DNA from: Pirellulales bacterium
Lineage (GTDB): Bacteria > Planctomycetota > Planctomycetia > Pirellulales > JAICIG01
Length of the DNA: 64,000 nt
Assembly: GCA_035533075.1 (NCBI GenBank)
Contig: DATLUO010000215.1
Span: 38,346 to 102,345, forward strand
Direction of reading: 5' to 3'
In this document: positions 1-9,460 of the stretch, piece by piece
Numbering within the stretch: position 1 is the stretch's first letter
Layout of the letters: each line of letters opens with the position of its first letter
Program-made: the position numbers and the translations under genes
The notes under the pieces: model-generated
Told to the model about the DNA's origin: nothing
What the model saw: the letters and a program-made list of their open reading frames with translations, nothing else
The model's database searches: none

Positions 1-1
1 A

Positions 2-190
2 CGGCGGCGGCAGCGTATCGGCGAGTTGGCCAGGCTGAAGCGGCGCGTGGGGCACGGCGGCGCGTCGCGTCGGGCCAGCGAATACATTTTGCGGGCGCTG
101 GGACGAAGTCCGGCGGTCGTTCCGAGGCCGCACTTCTTGCCCGGCATGCCCGTCGCCAGTAGCGGCGGCGCGGCGCGCAACTGGTCGTAG
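2..190 (+). CDS. C-terminal end of an unidentified protein (partial)
   Basis: An open frame enters from the left edge and ends with TAG at 188-190, giving about 62 residues rich in Arg, Ala and Gly, with a segment ASRRASEYILRAL that looks helical. I do not recognise a family. The main support for coding is context: the stop codon is followed immediately by the same palindromic repeat that follows the stop codons of two confident genes in this window (12388 and 62819). The neighbouring frame is also open as far as position 163, so the frame choice is tentative. Confidence 0.35.
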   Translation, partial: RRRQRIGELARLKRRVGHGGASRRASEYILRALGRSPAVVPRPHFLPGMPVASSGGAARNWS

Positions 191-228
191 GCTGGGACCA
201 GCGAGCTGGCGAGCGCCGGCCCACCATT
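188..228. repeat. Dispersed GC-rich repeat starting at a TAG stop codon (copy 1)
   Basis: Shares the core GCGAGCGCCGGCCCACC with sequences at 12388-12422 and 62819-62856, and inverted at 12500-12525. The copy begins with the TAG of the preceding open frame. A run of heptamer-like CAGGCGT/CAGGCGA units follows at 231-260. Confidence 0.7.
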
Positions 229-265
229 TGAGGCGTCAGGTTTCAGGCGACAGGCGTCAGGAAAG

Positions 266-1531
266 CTACCGCAGGAACCACGGCGTCGTCGTCGAATCGC
301 TCTTGAAGAACTTCAACAGTTGCCCGCCGACCTTTGGCTGCCCGCTCGGCGACTCGTGCGTGCCGTCCTGGGCAAAATCGGCCTCCGCATAACTCAGTCC
401 GTCGGCGTTGGCCTTCGTGCCGTTGGCCCATAAATAAGCGCCCCAGCTCAGCCAAGGCGCCTTGACCGGTCCACGGGCAAGATCGAAGTTCAAATCGGCC
501 TCGCCGCCCAACTGCCGCTCGATCAGCCATTTCACCGAGAAGCCCGATTCATAGGCATAAGGTTCGGGATTGAGCGGCGTCTTGGCATAACCGCCGTAGG
601 TCCGCGGCGAAAGATAGCACAACTTGACGTTGGGAAATCGCTCCGGCAGGATGCGCACGTTGCGGGCCAGATCGCGCTGCAGCTTCTCCGCGTACTTTGG
701 AAAACCTTGATTGGGGGCAGCCTCCGCCTGCTTGATCCACACGGCCTGCACCTGGGCCCGACTCACGCCGGCCGCTTTTAGCCGCTCGTCGACGGTCGAC
801 CAATACTTTTGCCCAGCTCCGCCGTCGTCGGGGTCGGCGATGCGGTCGGCCGTCATGCCGCCTTGGGCGCCGTTGACGATCACCAACTGGGGATTCTTTT
901 GCGGGTCGCCGTCGGCCAGCCGCTTGAACGCTTCCGACGCCTGCGCGGTGTTGCTCATGCCAACGGTGAGCAGTACGATTCTGCCGTTTGCATCAGGCTT
1001 CCCCTCTTCGTCGAGCGGCTGCACCCGCGATGCCAAATTCAGGCCAGCGGCTTCGTGGTCTGCGGGGCGGTCGTTCTTTCCGTCCGGATAAAGACCACCC
1101 TGGAAGCCGTGGTATTCGTCGCGACCCAATTCGGGCAGCGGTTTGAAAGCCGAAGTATCGACCTTGGCGACGGGCCTCGCTTGCCCGCCCGCGGATGCAT
1201 TGCCCGGTCGGCCGGCTGGTCCGCCCAGCTTGAGGCCCAGGAGCGTGTTAGGGTCGCTATCGAGCCTCCGGAACATGATCGCCGTGCCTGGTTTGAGACG
1301 CTCGTCGCTGAGCCGCGCGGCGATCGGCTTAAACTCGGCATCCATCAAACGGGTCTGTTCGGCGATCTTGAACTCCTGCTCCTTGTCGGCGAACGCGATG
1401 GTGACCGTCCCTTTTTCGCGGTCGATTTTTTTGAGCGTCCCAGGGCGCGGGCCGTCCTGGGCACGCGCGTGTTGCGCGGCAACGATACAGGCGACCGTCG
1501 TGAGGCCGACGAGGAAAAGTGTTCGGCACAT
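266..1531 (-). CDS. Secreted SGNH-hydrolase-like protein
   Basis: 421 residues starting at ATG 1531, preceded by a good ribosome site (GGAGG, 6 nt spacing). Residues 1-24 form a signal peptide ending ARAQ. Residues 25-105 resemble a small all-beta region. From about residue 185 the pattern is that of an SGNH hydrolase: a GMSN block in the position of the usual GDSN, a NGAQGG block, and near the C terminus DGTHESPSG, which matches the Asp-x-x-His catalytic block. The substrate is unknown; esterase or polysaccharide deacetylase activity is plausible for a periplasmic protein of this type. The GDSN-to-GMSN change removes the usual Asp but keeps the Ser. The gene reads in the same direction as the GDSL protein at 2156-3151. 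Confidence 0.75.
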   Translation of the reverse strand: MCRTLFLVGLTTVACIVAAQHARAQDGPRPGTLKKIDREKGTVTIAFADKEQEFKIAEQTRLMDAEFKPIAARLSDERLKPGTAIMFRRLDSDPNTLLGLKLGGPAGRPGNASAGGQARPVAKVDTSAFKPLPELGRDEYHGFQGGLYPDGKNDRPADHEAAGLNLASRVQPLDEEGKPDANGRIVLLTVGMSNTAQASEAFKRLADGDPQKNPQLVIVNGAQGGMTADRIADPDDGGAGQKYWSTVDERLKAAGVSRAQVQAVWIKQAEAAPNQGFPKYAEKLQRDLARNVRILPERFPNVKLCYLSPRTYGGYAKTPLNPEPYAYESGFSVKWLIERQLGGEADLNFDLARGPVKAPWLSWGAYLWANGTKANADGLSYAEADFAQDGTHESPSGQPKVGGQLLKFFKSDSTTTPWFLR

Positions 1532-1924
1532 GGTTTACCTCCAATTTGGCATTCGGGCTCCAAACGGGCGAAATCGCAAACTGCGGTCGAATTTCGACGC
1601 GAGTCGAGTCTACCGCGGCGACAATACGGTATCAACAAGCTCGTTCCGACGTACCGTGGCGCCCCCCGCGTCGCGTTACTTTTCAGCAATCTGAACGAGC
1701 AATTAGGCACAATCGACCCCCGCGGCCGGCGTGGACGTCCTCGACCTGATTCCAACGACCTGTCGCCACCCATAAGTCTGAAACGCACCAAGATTTGCTT
1801 TCTAACATGTTTGTCACAGCGAGCGGCTTGGTGGCTGCTTCTCTTTTTCGACGTCGCCCGCTTGCGGCGCGTTGCCCTGCTGCGTGTGGCGGTGAGCCGA
1901 ACTCGGCTCGCAGGTGCCGCTCAT
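1532..1924. other. No gene recognised
   Basis: 393 bp between the SGNH-like gene and the small peptide gene. Open frames on both strands have no recognisable motif and unlikely composition. The stretch probably holds the promoter of the leftward gene at 1531. Confidence 0.5.
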
Positions 1925-2011
1925 TCACGTCTTGACGCCGAACCGCGGCAGGACCCAGGCCTGCAGAACGATCCACAGCACCACGATCGCGATGGGAAGC
2001 AACAGTTCCAT
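1925..2011 (-). CDS. 28-residue single-pass membrane peptide
   Basis: A short frame from ATG 2011 to TGA 1925 encodes a peptide beginning MELLLPIAIVVLWIVLQAWV and ending LPRFGVKT. It has one hydrophobic segment of about 18 residues followed by a short basic tail. The composition is very unlike a random frame in this GC-rich DNA, and the hydrophobic stretch with a Pro-Arg-Phe-Gly tail looks conserved in style. No clear Shine-Dalgarno sequence is seen. Function unknown; such peptides often associate with larger membrane complexes. Confidence 0.5.
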   Translation of the reverse strand: MELLLPIAIVVLWIVLQAWVLPRFGVKT

Positions 2012-2155
2012 GTTTTGTCTCGCAGTCTTGAAGGGGAAATTGCCGAGCATAACGCTTACTTCGGCAAAGCGCGTGCCAGCGGTTGTTTCGGCCATTTTGG
2101 CAGTCTATCGCCCGGTCAGCGCGCGAAACCGCACGCTGTAACGCGCGGCACCCCC

Positions 2156-3151
2156 CTATCGAGAATTGCCGCGCGGGAACCCTCCGTAGAGCCGTTCGAG
2201 CGCCGCCAACACGACGCCGGCCAGCAGGGCGTTGCCGTGCTGGTTGGGGTGCAGCCCGTCGTCGCTCAAGTACGGGCCGCCCAGCCATATTCCTGGCGGG
2301 GCAACCGGGCTGGTGAGCACGAAGCGGCGAATCACCGTGTCCGAAATCAACTCCAGATCGTGCTCGCGAGCGATCTGCCGCTCCAAGCCGGCGTAAGGGT
2401 CGATGATGAAGCCGCGCGGCACCTCGATGAGCACGACTTCGGCGTGGGCCTTGCGAGCGGCCGCGATCAACGTTTCCAGGTTGCGCTTGGTCGCCGCACG
2501 GCTGGCCGTCTTCAGCAACGTGGGATCTTTCAAAAAGTCATGGCCGCCGAGTTCGATCACCACGGCCTGCGGCTTCGCCGCCACAAAATCGGGCAGCTTT
2601 TTCAGCGCTTCGGCCGACGTCACGCCCGGCTGGCCGAGGTTCAGCACCGGCACGCCGACCAATTCGGCCAGCACTTCGGGATAGCCGCCTTTCTTCGTGT
2701 AGGAGGTCAGACTGTCGCCGATGCAGACGATGGGGCGACGGTCGAGCGGGGCCACCGCGTGGTTGGCGCGTACCGCACGGTAGGAATCGAGAGCGAAGCC
2801 GAGCCAGGCCAGCCAGATCACGCTCGGCAGCAGGAAACGCCGGTGTTGTTCTGAGATTCTGAATACCGACATCGAGGTCGCGATGCCTGCCGCGGCCGAG
2901 GCCATGAAAACCCACAGGCCCACAGGCCAGTCAACTCGCTTCACCAGAATCACGGCGGCCGGCGCCATCAAGTAAAACGCGGCCGGCCGCCGGCGCACCG
3001 CGGCCACGGTATAAGCGGCCAACCAGCACGCCGTCATGGCGACGATTCCAGACGGAAAGGTCAGGAGCGACGCGGCTAGGGCGAGGACGATTGCCAACGT
3101 GCGGCAAATACGCCTGGCGGATTCGCGGACGGAACTGCTTCCACGTGACAT
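2156..3151 (-). CDS. Membrane-anchored GDSL/SGNH hydrolase
   Basis: 331 residues. Residues 1-120 contain several hydrophobic segments (about four transmembrane helices). The rest is a classic SGNH hydrolase: block I CIGDSLT (nucleophile Ser), block II LGQPG, block III ELGGHDFL and block V DDGLHPNQHG with the catalytic Asp and His. This places an esterase or acyl-hydrolase domain at the membrane surface. The start ATG at 3151 abuts the TAA of the upstream J-like gene (3152-3154), so the two are probably translationally coupled. The substrate cannot be read from the sequence. Confidence 0.85.
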   Translation of the reverse strand: MSRGSSSVRESARRICRTLAIVLALAASLLTFPSGIVAMTACWLAAYTVAAVRRRPAAFYLMAPAAVILVKRVDWPVGLWVFMASAAAGIATSMSVFRISEQHRRFLLPSVIWLAWLGFALDSYRAVRANHAVAPLDRRPIVCIGDSLTSYTKKGGYPEVLAELVGVPVLNLGQPGVTSAEALKKLPDFVAAKPQAVVIELGGHDFLKDPTLLKTASRAATKRNLETLIAAARKAHAEVVLIEVPRGFIIDPYAGLERQIAREHDLELISDTVIRRFVLTSPVAPPGIWLGGPYLSDDGLHPNQHGNALLAGVVLAALERLYGGFPRGNSR

Positions 3152-3796
3152 TTATTCTTCGACTCTCGGCGCTTCGACCGGCACGGCCGGTTGGCGCGGG
3201 GCGTGCTGCTCGGCAATCGTCTGGCCGAGGGTGCGGGCGATGAACGACAAGACGATCAACACGACGGCTACCAACGGCACCTGCCAGATATAGCCCGCCG
3301 AGGCGGAAGCCGCGCGACGCCGGCCCAGCGCGCGGCCGCCGGACAAGCGCGTGTCGCGCGCAGCCGCGCGACGCGGGGTGGGCGGCAAAAGCCGGTCGAG
3401 ATCGAGCGCCGGACGCGGGGGCGGCGGCGCGCTGGCCGCCCGAGGCGGCGCCGTGGCCGGCGCCGCGGGCACGTCGATCGACAGATCCGAATGACGTGCC
3501 GAACTGTGGCTGGGCGGCGGCGGTGCGCTCGGGCCGCGGAGCTGAGCGTCATACTTGGCGCGCTTCCGCGGATCGACCAGGCACAGCCGCGCGGCGGCGA
3601 TTTCGTTCAAAATCCGCGTGGCGTCGTCGGCGTGCGGCCCGGTCTGAAAATTCCGCACGAACGAGCTTTGCCGCAGCACCGCGGCCTCGATCACGTCCAG
3701 GTCCCGCTCGTCGGGCTGAATGCCCAAAAGCTGGTAGTGCGTCGGCGGCCGCCGGTCTTCGGGAATGCCCAGCCACTTGCGATACGGGTCGAACAT
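3152..3796 (-). CDS. J-like domain protein with C-terminal membrane anchor
   Basis: 214 residues from ATG 3796, chosen because the family start MFDPYRKWLGI is typical of planctomycete proteins; the frame stays open to 3868 but that part is not conserved in style. Residues 1-85 (PPTHYQLLGI, then helices ending DPRKRAKYDAQL) resemble a degenerate DnaJ/J-like fold without an HPD motif. A Pro/Ala-rich linker follows, then one transmembrane helix near residue 185. It is divergent from the Hsp70-family gene at 3975, suggesting that the two work together as a client-handling pair, which is inference. Stop and next start are adjacent (TAA then ATG). Confidence 0.75.
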   Translation of the reverse strand: MFDPYRKWLGIPEDRRPPTHYQLLGIQPDERDLDVIEAAVLRQSSFVRNFQTGPHADDATRILNEIAAARLCLVDPRKRAKYDAQLRGPSAPPPPSHSSARHSDLSIDVPAAPATAPPRAASAPPPPRPALDLDRLLPPTPRRAAARDTRLSGGRALGRRRAASASAGYIWQVPLVAVVLIVLSFIARTLGQTIAEQHAPRQPAVPVEAPRVEE

Positions 3797-3974
3797 TTCA
3801 GGAACCCTTGCCCATCCCCTCGCTCGGAGTGTATCTTCAAACGTTGCCGGCCGATGGTAGCGGGGCAACAGACGAACGGAACTGTGGCTCCTCTAGTGTA
3901 CGATTTGGTTGGCCGTCGCGAAAGCGAGATTCCCCGGCGCCCCGCCGAAAAGTTCGCCGTCTACATCCAGATCC

Positions 3975-5957
3975 ATGCCCGCCAACCTTCGCCTGCTGCT
4001 CGAAAAGCACGGTTTCGACTTTCTCGAACCGCTCTGCCAAGAGTTGGTGGGACAGCCGGCCACGGTGCTCGACGACGAGGAATACGCCGAACGCGTCGTG
4101 CAGGACGGCTGGCGGCGGACACCGATGCAGATGCGGCTGCTGCCGCCGGAGACCCTGCGCTGGAATGAGTTCTGCTTTGCCCTGCGGCCGCGCGTGTTTG
4201 ACGGTTCCAGCGGCACGGTGCGGCTGCGGCCCAATTGGCGGACGGCGGCGGCCGAAGTGGCCGAGCAGTTTGGCGAAGGTGCGGCCCACGACAGCGACGA
4301 CGCCTCCCCCGTGGCCCTGCTCGACGAGGAACTTGGCCCGGCCGCCCACGAGACGGCCGAGATTCCGCGGGGAAAAAGGGCCTCCGCTTCGCAGCGACCA
4401 GCCGCGGCTGATGAGCACGCCGTGGGCATCGACCTGGGCACCACCTATTCCGTCGTGGCCTACGTCGATCATCAGGGGCGGCCGACCAGCGTTCCCAACG
4501 CCAACGGCGATGTGCTGACGCCCAGCGTGGTGCTGTTCGACAACGAGGGGACCGTTGTCGGCCGCGAGGCCGTGCTGGCCTCGACGCTGGAGCCCGACCG
4601 CGTGGCCGAGTGCGTCAAGCGCGACATGGGAAACAAATACTACCGCAAGAAGATCGGCGGCGAGTCGATTCCCCCGGAGGTGATTTCCAGCTACATCCTG
4701 CGCCGCTTGCGGGCCGACGCCGAGCGGAAGCTGGGAAAGGTCGCCAAGGCCGTGATCACGGTGCCCGCCTATTTTGACGAAACCCGCCGCCGGGCCACGA
4801 TGGATGCCGGGCGTCTGGCCGGTCTGGAGGTGCTCGACATCATCAACGAGCCGACGGCGGCCGCCATCACTTACGGGTACCAGGAGGGTTTTCTCGACCG
4901 GTCGGGCAAGGTCCAGAGCGACACGCCGATGCGGGTGCTGGTCTACGATCTGGGCGGCGGCACGTTCGACGTCACCGTGGTAGAGATGAGCAACCAGTCG
5001 TTCAAGGCGATTGCCACCGACGGCGACGTGCGGTTGGGTGGCAAGGACTGGGACGAGAAGCTGGTCGAAATGGCCGCCGCCCGGCTGACCGAGGCGGTGG
5101 GCGAAGACCCGCGGCACGACCCGGAAACGCTGCAAGAGATGTCGATTGCCGCCGAGACGGCCAAGAAGACGCTTTCGGAGCGGGCGAAGACCGCGATGTA
5201 CGTCAGCTATCGGGGCAAGCGGCACAAGGTGGAGGTCACGCGCGAGGAATTCGAGGAAGCGACGGCGGCTTTGGTGCTGCGCACGCGGACCACGGCCGAA
5301 ATCGTGGTGCTGCAAGCCGGGCTGACCTGGCCGCAGATCGACCGGGTGGTGGTGGTGGGCGGCGCCACGCGCATGCCGATGATCACGCACATGCTGGGCG
5401 AGCTGGCGGGCCGCAGCGTCGACCATTCGGTCTCGGCCGACGAGGCGGTGGCCCACGGCGCGGCCCTGTACGCCGATCTGCTGTTGCAACAAAAGGGCGG
5501 CGGCTCCGGCCACACCGAGTTTTCGGTGACGAACGTCAACTCGCACAGCCTGGGCGTGATCGGCATCGATCCGCTGACGCGGCGCCAGCGGAACCAGATC
5601 CTGATTCCCAAGAACACGCCGCTGCCCCATTCGGCGGCGCGGCGTTTCAAGACGTTTCGCGCGAACCAGCCGAACGTGAAGATTTCGGTGATGGAAGGCG
5701 AGAGTGCTTCGCCCGAATCGTGCATCGAGGTGGGCATGTGCGTCATCCAGAGTCTGCCGCCGAACTTGCCCGCCGGCTGGCCCGTGGAGGTGCGTTACAC
5801 CTATCGCGAGAACGGCCGCTTGCAGGTGTCGGCGAGCCTGGTGGGGCACGCCGCTCGCGTCACCACCGAGTTCGTGCGCGACAACAGTCTCTCGGACGAC
5901 GACCTGATGCTGTGGGCCGAATGCCTTTCTGCGGAGGCCAAACGGGCGGAATGGTAG
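3975..5957 (+). CDS. Hsp70-family (DnaK-like) chaperone with N-terminal extension
   Basis: 660 residues from ATG 3975. A TTG 66 bp upstream is also in frame, and neither start has a clear ribosome site. Residues 1-150 are a non-Hsp70 extension (MPANLRLLLEKHGFDFL...), followed by the nucleotide-binding domain: AVGIDLGTTYSVVA phosphate-1 motif, INEPTAAA, YDLGGGTFDV phosphate-2 and VVVVGGATRMP adenosine motifs. The substrate-binding region (from about residue 520) is shortened and lacks the long alpha-helical lid and the usual EEVD-like or disordered tail. ATP-dependent chaperone activity is expected. Its stop codon TAG (5955-5957) is the first three bases of a dispersed palindromic repeat. It is divergent from the J-like gene at 3796. 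Confidence 0.9.
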   Translation: MPANLRLLLEKHGFDFLEPLCQELVGQPATVLDDEEYAERVVQDGWRRTPMQMRLLPPETLRWNEFCFALRPRVFDGSSGTVRLRPNWRTAAAEVAEQFGEGAAHDSDDASPVALLDEELGPAAHETAEIPRGKRASASQRPAAADEHAVGIDLGTTYSVVAYVDHQGRPTSVPNANGDVLTPSVVLFDNEGTVVGREAVLASTLEPDRVAECVKRDMGNKYYRKKIGGESIPPEVISSYILRRLRADAERKLGKVAKAVITVPAYFDETRRRATMDAGRLAGLEVLDIINEPTAAAITYGYQEGFLDRSGKVQSDTPMRVLVYDLGGGTFDVTVVEMSNQSFKAIATDGDVRLGGKDWDEKLVEMAAARLTEAVGEDPRHDPETLQEMSIAAETAKKTLSERAKTAMYVSYRGKRHKVEVTREEFEEATAALVLRTRTTAEIVVLQAGLTWPQIDRVVVVGGATRMPMITHMLGELAGRSVDHSVSADEAVAHGAALYADLLLQQKGGGSGHTEFSVTNVNSHSLGVIGIDPLTRRQRNQILIPKNTPLPHSAARRFKTFRANQPNVKISVMEGESASPESCIEVGMCVIQSLPPNLPAGWPVEVRYTYRENGRLQVSASLVGHAARVTTEFVRDNSLSDDDLMLWAECLSAEAKRAEW

Positions 5958-6647
5958 CCCGCTTGCTCCGCAAGCGGAACGCGGCCGAGAATGAGACATT
6001 GGCGGTGGCTGGGGCAGAGCCTGGGCCGTTAAAAAGTTGGCCTTGCGATGGTTTCGTTGTTATACCGATCTAGTTCCGCCACGACGGGGCTTGCCCCTCG
6101 TTGTTCTACACAAGTCCGACGCCGCGGCGCGGCCGTTGCGTTTCCCAGTCCCGTAGGGACGGTAGAGTTTAGCCAGGGCGCAAGCCCACGGACGAGGGAC
6201 GCCAACGATCCGCGCAGCCGCGTAGCGGCGACAGAGCGCGTGGTGCGCTACCTCTCTCGCCGCTGCGCGGCTTGCCTAATCTACCGCATCGGTACCGTGG
6301 GCTCGCGCCCACGGCTAAACTATCTTGCCGCTACGCGGCTGACGCGCGAGACGTGTAGAACAACGAGGGCTTGCCCCGGTGGCGTGGGATTTCCCGACGG
6401 AACAAAATCCAGCGCGACTATAAATCGTCAAAGCTGGCCAAAAGGCCAAGTTTTCACCGGCCCAGGCAGAGCCTGGCCAAGTGGCGGCTGGCACTTCGTT
6501 CATCTCGGCGGCCAGGCGATGCCCCGGTTGGACGCACCGGGGCACCGCTTGGCCGCCACGCTCTTGAAGGGCGCCAGCCGCTATCGGGCCAAGCTCTGCC
6601 CCAGCCATCGCTTTTCCTCACGGCAAAATGTCTCATTCTCGGCCGCG
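5955..6647. repeat. Large non-coding palindromic element
   Basis: A 25-bp palindrome at 5955-5979 is followed by an identical 21-bp inverted pair (5980-6000 and 6627-6647) and further inverted pairs inside: the block at 6007-6025 with 6589-6606, and TTGTTCTACAC near 6103-6113 with GTGTAGAACAA near 6353. The piece 6004-6174 is repeated almost exactly at 63662-63832. No plausible protein is encoded. It looks like a mobile or hairpin-forming intergenic element, comparable to a MITE or a composite REP structure; no target duplication was found. Confidence 0.65.
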
Positions 6648-6685
6648 AGAAGTATCGCTCGCGGCGAAAGTGCGGCCTGAACCGC

Positions 6686-9460
6686 TTACCGCAACTTCAC
6701 CTCGTCGCCGCCGGCCTTGGTGAACATGGCGCGGACGCTGGTGGCATCGGTGGCCTTGGACACGAACTTCACCGTTCCGTCGGCGAAGGCCGCATAAAAG
6801 CCTTTGCCGTGGCCGCGAAACGGTCGCACGGCGTCATGGTCCGCGGACGTCTCGATATCGACGGGCTTGGTCCAGGGAATCCGCTGGAGGCTCTGCAAAA
6901 CAAGAATCGTCTCGCCGGGAGCATCGGCCACGCTCTCGCGCCGGGCGGGCGCCGCGGCGTCGAACAGCGTGCCCTTGCCGGTGACCACAAAATAGTCGGC
7001 GTCACCTTTTTGCGACCATAAGCTGGTGCTGTAGATGCTGGGAATCTTCTCGACCAGCGGCTTGTTGTGCTCGCTGTCCCAAGGTTCGTCGAGCCGGTAC
7101 TCGTCAAACAGCTTCTGCTCGCCGAGATAGGGCAACAATTCCACGCGCCAACTGTGCAAAGTCTTGCCGTCCGGGCCAACGACCGCCGCAGACGGGTAAT
7201 GTCCATGTTCGGCGTGGTAGGCGTTCATCGCCGCAGCCAGCCGCCCCAGCTTCGCGATATGCGCCTGCTCATCCTCTTTCTCCCGCGCCTTGTACTCGTT
7301 GGTCTGCCGATCGACGAGGGCCTGTGTCGCCTGGGCGATCTCGGCGACAAACGCGGCGCCAAGCTTTCCTTCCACATCGACCCGTGCCCCGTTTACGTTG
7401 ACCTTCAAATTGGCAAGCGCCTCCATGAGAGGTCCACTGACGTTGATTGGCTGGTATTCCTTGGGCATATCAGACGGCTGCAACAATTGTGGGATCGCCA
7501 TCTGAGCTAACGCCAAAGTGGCCTTGGCCGCCTGAGTTGCTGCGACCGCTGCCTCGGATGATTTACAGAGCACCTTGCCGCTGACCAGCAGACCCTCGGT
7601 TGTTGAGTCAACGCGTCCAAAGACATGCGTTGTGTTCTTCAAGACCGAAAAGAATGCCTCCTCGGCCGAGTCCTTCGCTGGCGCCACCAGCGCGTCGATT
7701 GCCTCCGGGTCGAAGCCTACCGCCAGCGGACTGTCGGCCACCTTCCGCCACTCGCCGTACCAGCTTGGATGGCTTTCCGGATCGGCCTCCAGCACGCGCG
7801 GCAGGTCGCGATCGCGCACGATGACGATGGTCCGGTCGTCAACCAGCAAATAATCGACGAGCAGGCCGCTGTCCTCGGACCGTGCGCGGAAACAGGAATA
7901 GCCGTGACAGGTGGTTTCGGTCACGCCGTCCGGCGCCTCGCCGAAGATTCTGACCCGCACCTTGTCCCGCTCATAAGGCTTGTGCATGCGGTAGATTTCC
8001 ACCAGCGCCGGCTCCGTCGACTCATGCGGCTTGGCAGACGACGCTTCGCTTGGTGCCGGAGAGAACACGATGTCCCTGACCTCGTCCACTCCATTGTCGG
8101 CCGTGGACCAACCCAAGTTGAATGACATGGGGAAATGAAGTAGCGCGGGCGAGACGACGACGGCCGAGTTCGCGACTTTGAGCGGTTTGACGGACAGCAC
8201 TGCGATCGCATCCTCCGGCAGGTAGGCATCATCGAATTTTGGGAACCGGACTTCGTGCGTGGCAGGAGGTGCGGACTCCGAGGAGTCTTTTCCGCTCGGA
8301 AGATCATCGGCCCGCACAGCAGCCGTCGGGCCGCGCAAGCCGGACACGCTCAGTCCGACGAGTGCGAGAGCGGTCAGCAAGGCCGTCGGCCAGACGCGCG
8401 ACGGCGAGCGATCGGTGACGAAGGGTTGATTCTGTAGCATCTCAATTCTCCTCATGAGTGTGCCGCGGGTGGGGAAAAATGGGCGTCCTGCCCATAACGG
8501 TCGAGAGTCGTCTTGCGCAAGCGCCAGCTTCGCCAAGACGGTCGCATAGGCTTTCGCTCCGCCGGCCAGCGCCGCGCCGCGGGCGTCGGCGGCCAGCTCT
8601 TGCTTGAGCCGCAGCCGACGGGCCAGCCAATGCACGAGCGGATTGTAGAAATTCAGGATGACGCCCGATTGGGCCGCCAGCCACATCAGGAAGTCGCCAT
8701 GGGCCACATGCGCCGCTTCGTGCGCCAGGACGGCCCGCCGGACGTCCTCGCTCCACAAATGCCAATCGGCCGGCAAGAGGATCACGGGCCGCCGCCATCC
8801 CACGACGGCGGGCGAACTACCGGCGCTGGCAGCCGCCATTTCGCGGAGTTCGATCGGCCTCGGGCAACGCAACTGTGTGCGGAGTTGTGCGAGCAGGCCC
8901 GCAAGCGACGGATCGTCCACCCGTTGCGTATCGCGAAGCAGCCGTGCCAAAGCGATCGCGCCGAACAGCATGCGCGCCAGACCGACCGCCGTAGCCGAGA
9001 GAATGACGGCGGCCACCCCCGCCGGCCAATGCCATCGAGCGTCGCTACGCTCCGCGCGCGAGGCATCCGCCAGTTGATTGTGAACGTCGCCCCAGATTGC
9101 CGACAGAAAGTTGAACACGGCCCGCTGTACGCCAGATGCGCCGGTTTCCGGCGCAGCCTCGGCCTTGGCGCCAGCCGACGCCCGAAGCGTGCCCGATGGT
9201 TCTTCACGAAGAGTTGTCGCGGCGGCCGTCTTCAGCGAGATTTGCGCCGTGGGCCGGGCGCCAGCGGGGGTCCACCAGCGAGGCCACGGGCTGAACGAGA
9301 GGGCCGCGAGGCCCACCGTGACGACCAAGACTCCGCACAGAAGGGAAGCTCCGCAGGTGAGATATCGGCGGCGTGCCAGGAGATACGCTCCCGCGCCTGC
9401 CAGGCAAAACAGGGTCACTTGCAGGGCCGTCCAGGCGAGTGAGATTCCCATCGCGTTCAT
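6686..9460 (-). CDS. M56-family (BlaR1-like) membrane peptidase with DUF1559-like C-terminal domain
   Basis: 924 residues. The N-terminal part has four or so membrane segments and the zinc peptidase motif HEAAHVAHGD (residues about 247-256) with a downstream ELAADARGAAL helix, as in BlaR1/MecR1 M56 peptidases. A further hydrophobic segment lies near residue 365. Instead of a penicillin-binding sensor, the extracytoplasmic part is a large unknown domain, then a region from about residue 735 resembling the DUF1559 fold (MNAYHAEHGHYPSA, WRVELLPYLG, FAVADG-like block FAAFADGTVKF). The ATG overlaps the TGA of the upstream blaI-like gene (ATGA), so the pair is an operon. By analogy the sensor cleaves or triggers cleavage of the repressor after an envelope signal; the signal is unknown. 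Confidence 0.85.
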   Translation of the reverse strand: MNAMGISLAWTALQVTLFCLAGAGAYLLARRRYLTCGASLLCGVLVVTVGLAALSFSPWPRWWTPAGARPTAQISLKTAAATTLREEPSGTLRASAGAKAEAAPETGASGVQRAVFNFLSAIWGDVHNQLADASRAERSDARWHWPAGVAAVILSATAVGLARMLFGAIALARLLRDTQRVDDPSLAGLLAQLRTQLRCPRPIELREMAAASAGSSPAVVGWRRPVILLPADWHLWSEDVRRAVLAHEAAHVAHGDFLMWLAAQSGVILNFYNPLVHWLARRLRLKQELAADARGAALAGGAKAYATVLAKLALAQDDSRPLWAGRPFFPTRGTLMRRIEMLQNQPFVTDRSPSRVWPTALLTALALVGLSVSGLRGPTAAVRADDLPSGKDSSESAPPATHEVRFPKFDDAYLPEDAIAVLSVKPLKVANSAVVVSPALLHFPMSFNLGWSTADNGVDEVRDIVFSPAPSEASSAKPHESTEPALVEIYRMHKPYERDKVRVRIFGEAPDGVTETTCHGYSCFRARSEDSGLLVDYLLVDDRTIVIVRDRDLPRVLEADPESHPSWYGEWRKVADSPLAVGFDPEAIDALVAPAKDSAEEAFFSVLKNTTHVFGRVDSTTEGLLVSGKVLCKSSEAAVAATQAAKATLALAQMAIPQLLQPSDMPKEYQPINVSGPLMEALANLKVNVNGARVDVEGKLGAAFVAEIAQATQALVDRQTNEYKAREKEDEQAHIAKLGRLAAAMNAYHAEHGHYPSAAVVGPDGKTLHSWRVELLPYLGEQKLFDEYRLDEPWDSEHNKPLVEKIPSIYSTSLWSQKGDADYFVVTGKGTLFDAAAPARRESVADAPGETILVLQSLQRIPWTKPVDIETSADHDAVRPFRGHGKGFYAAFADGTVKFVSKATDATSVRAMFTKAGGDEVKLR

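Noticed and set aside
3837..5999. Long antisense frame (720 codons) opposite the Hsp70 gene
   Set aside because: His/Arg/Gly-rich translation typical of the reverse frame of a GC-rich gene; the Hsp70 frame has all family motifs.
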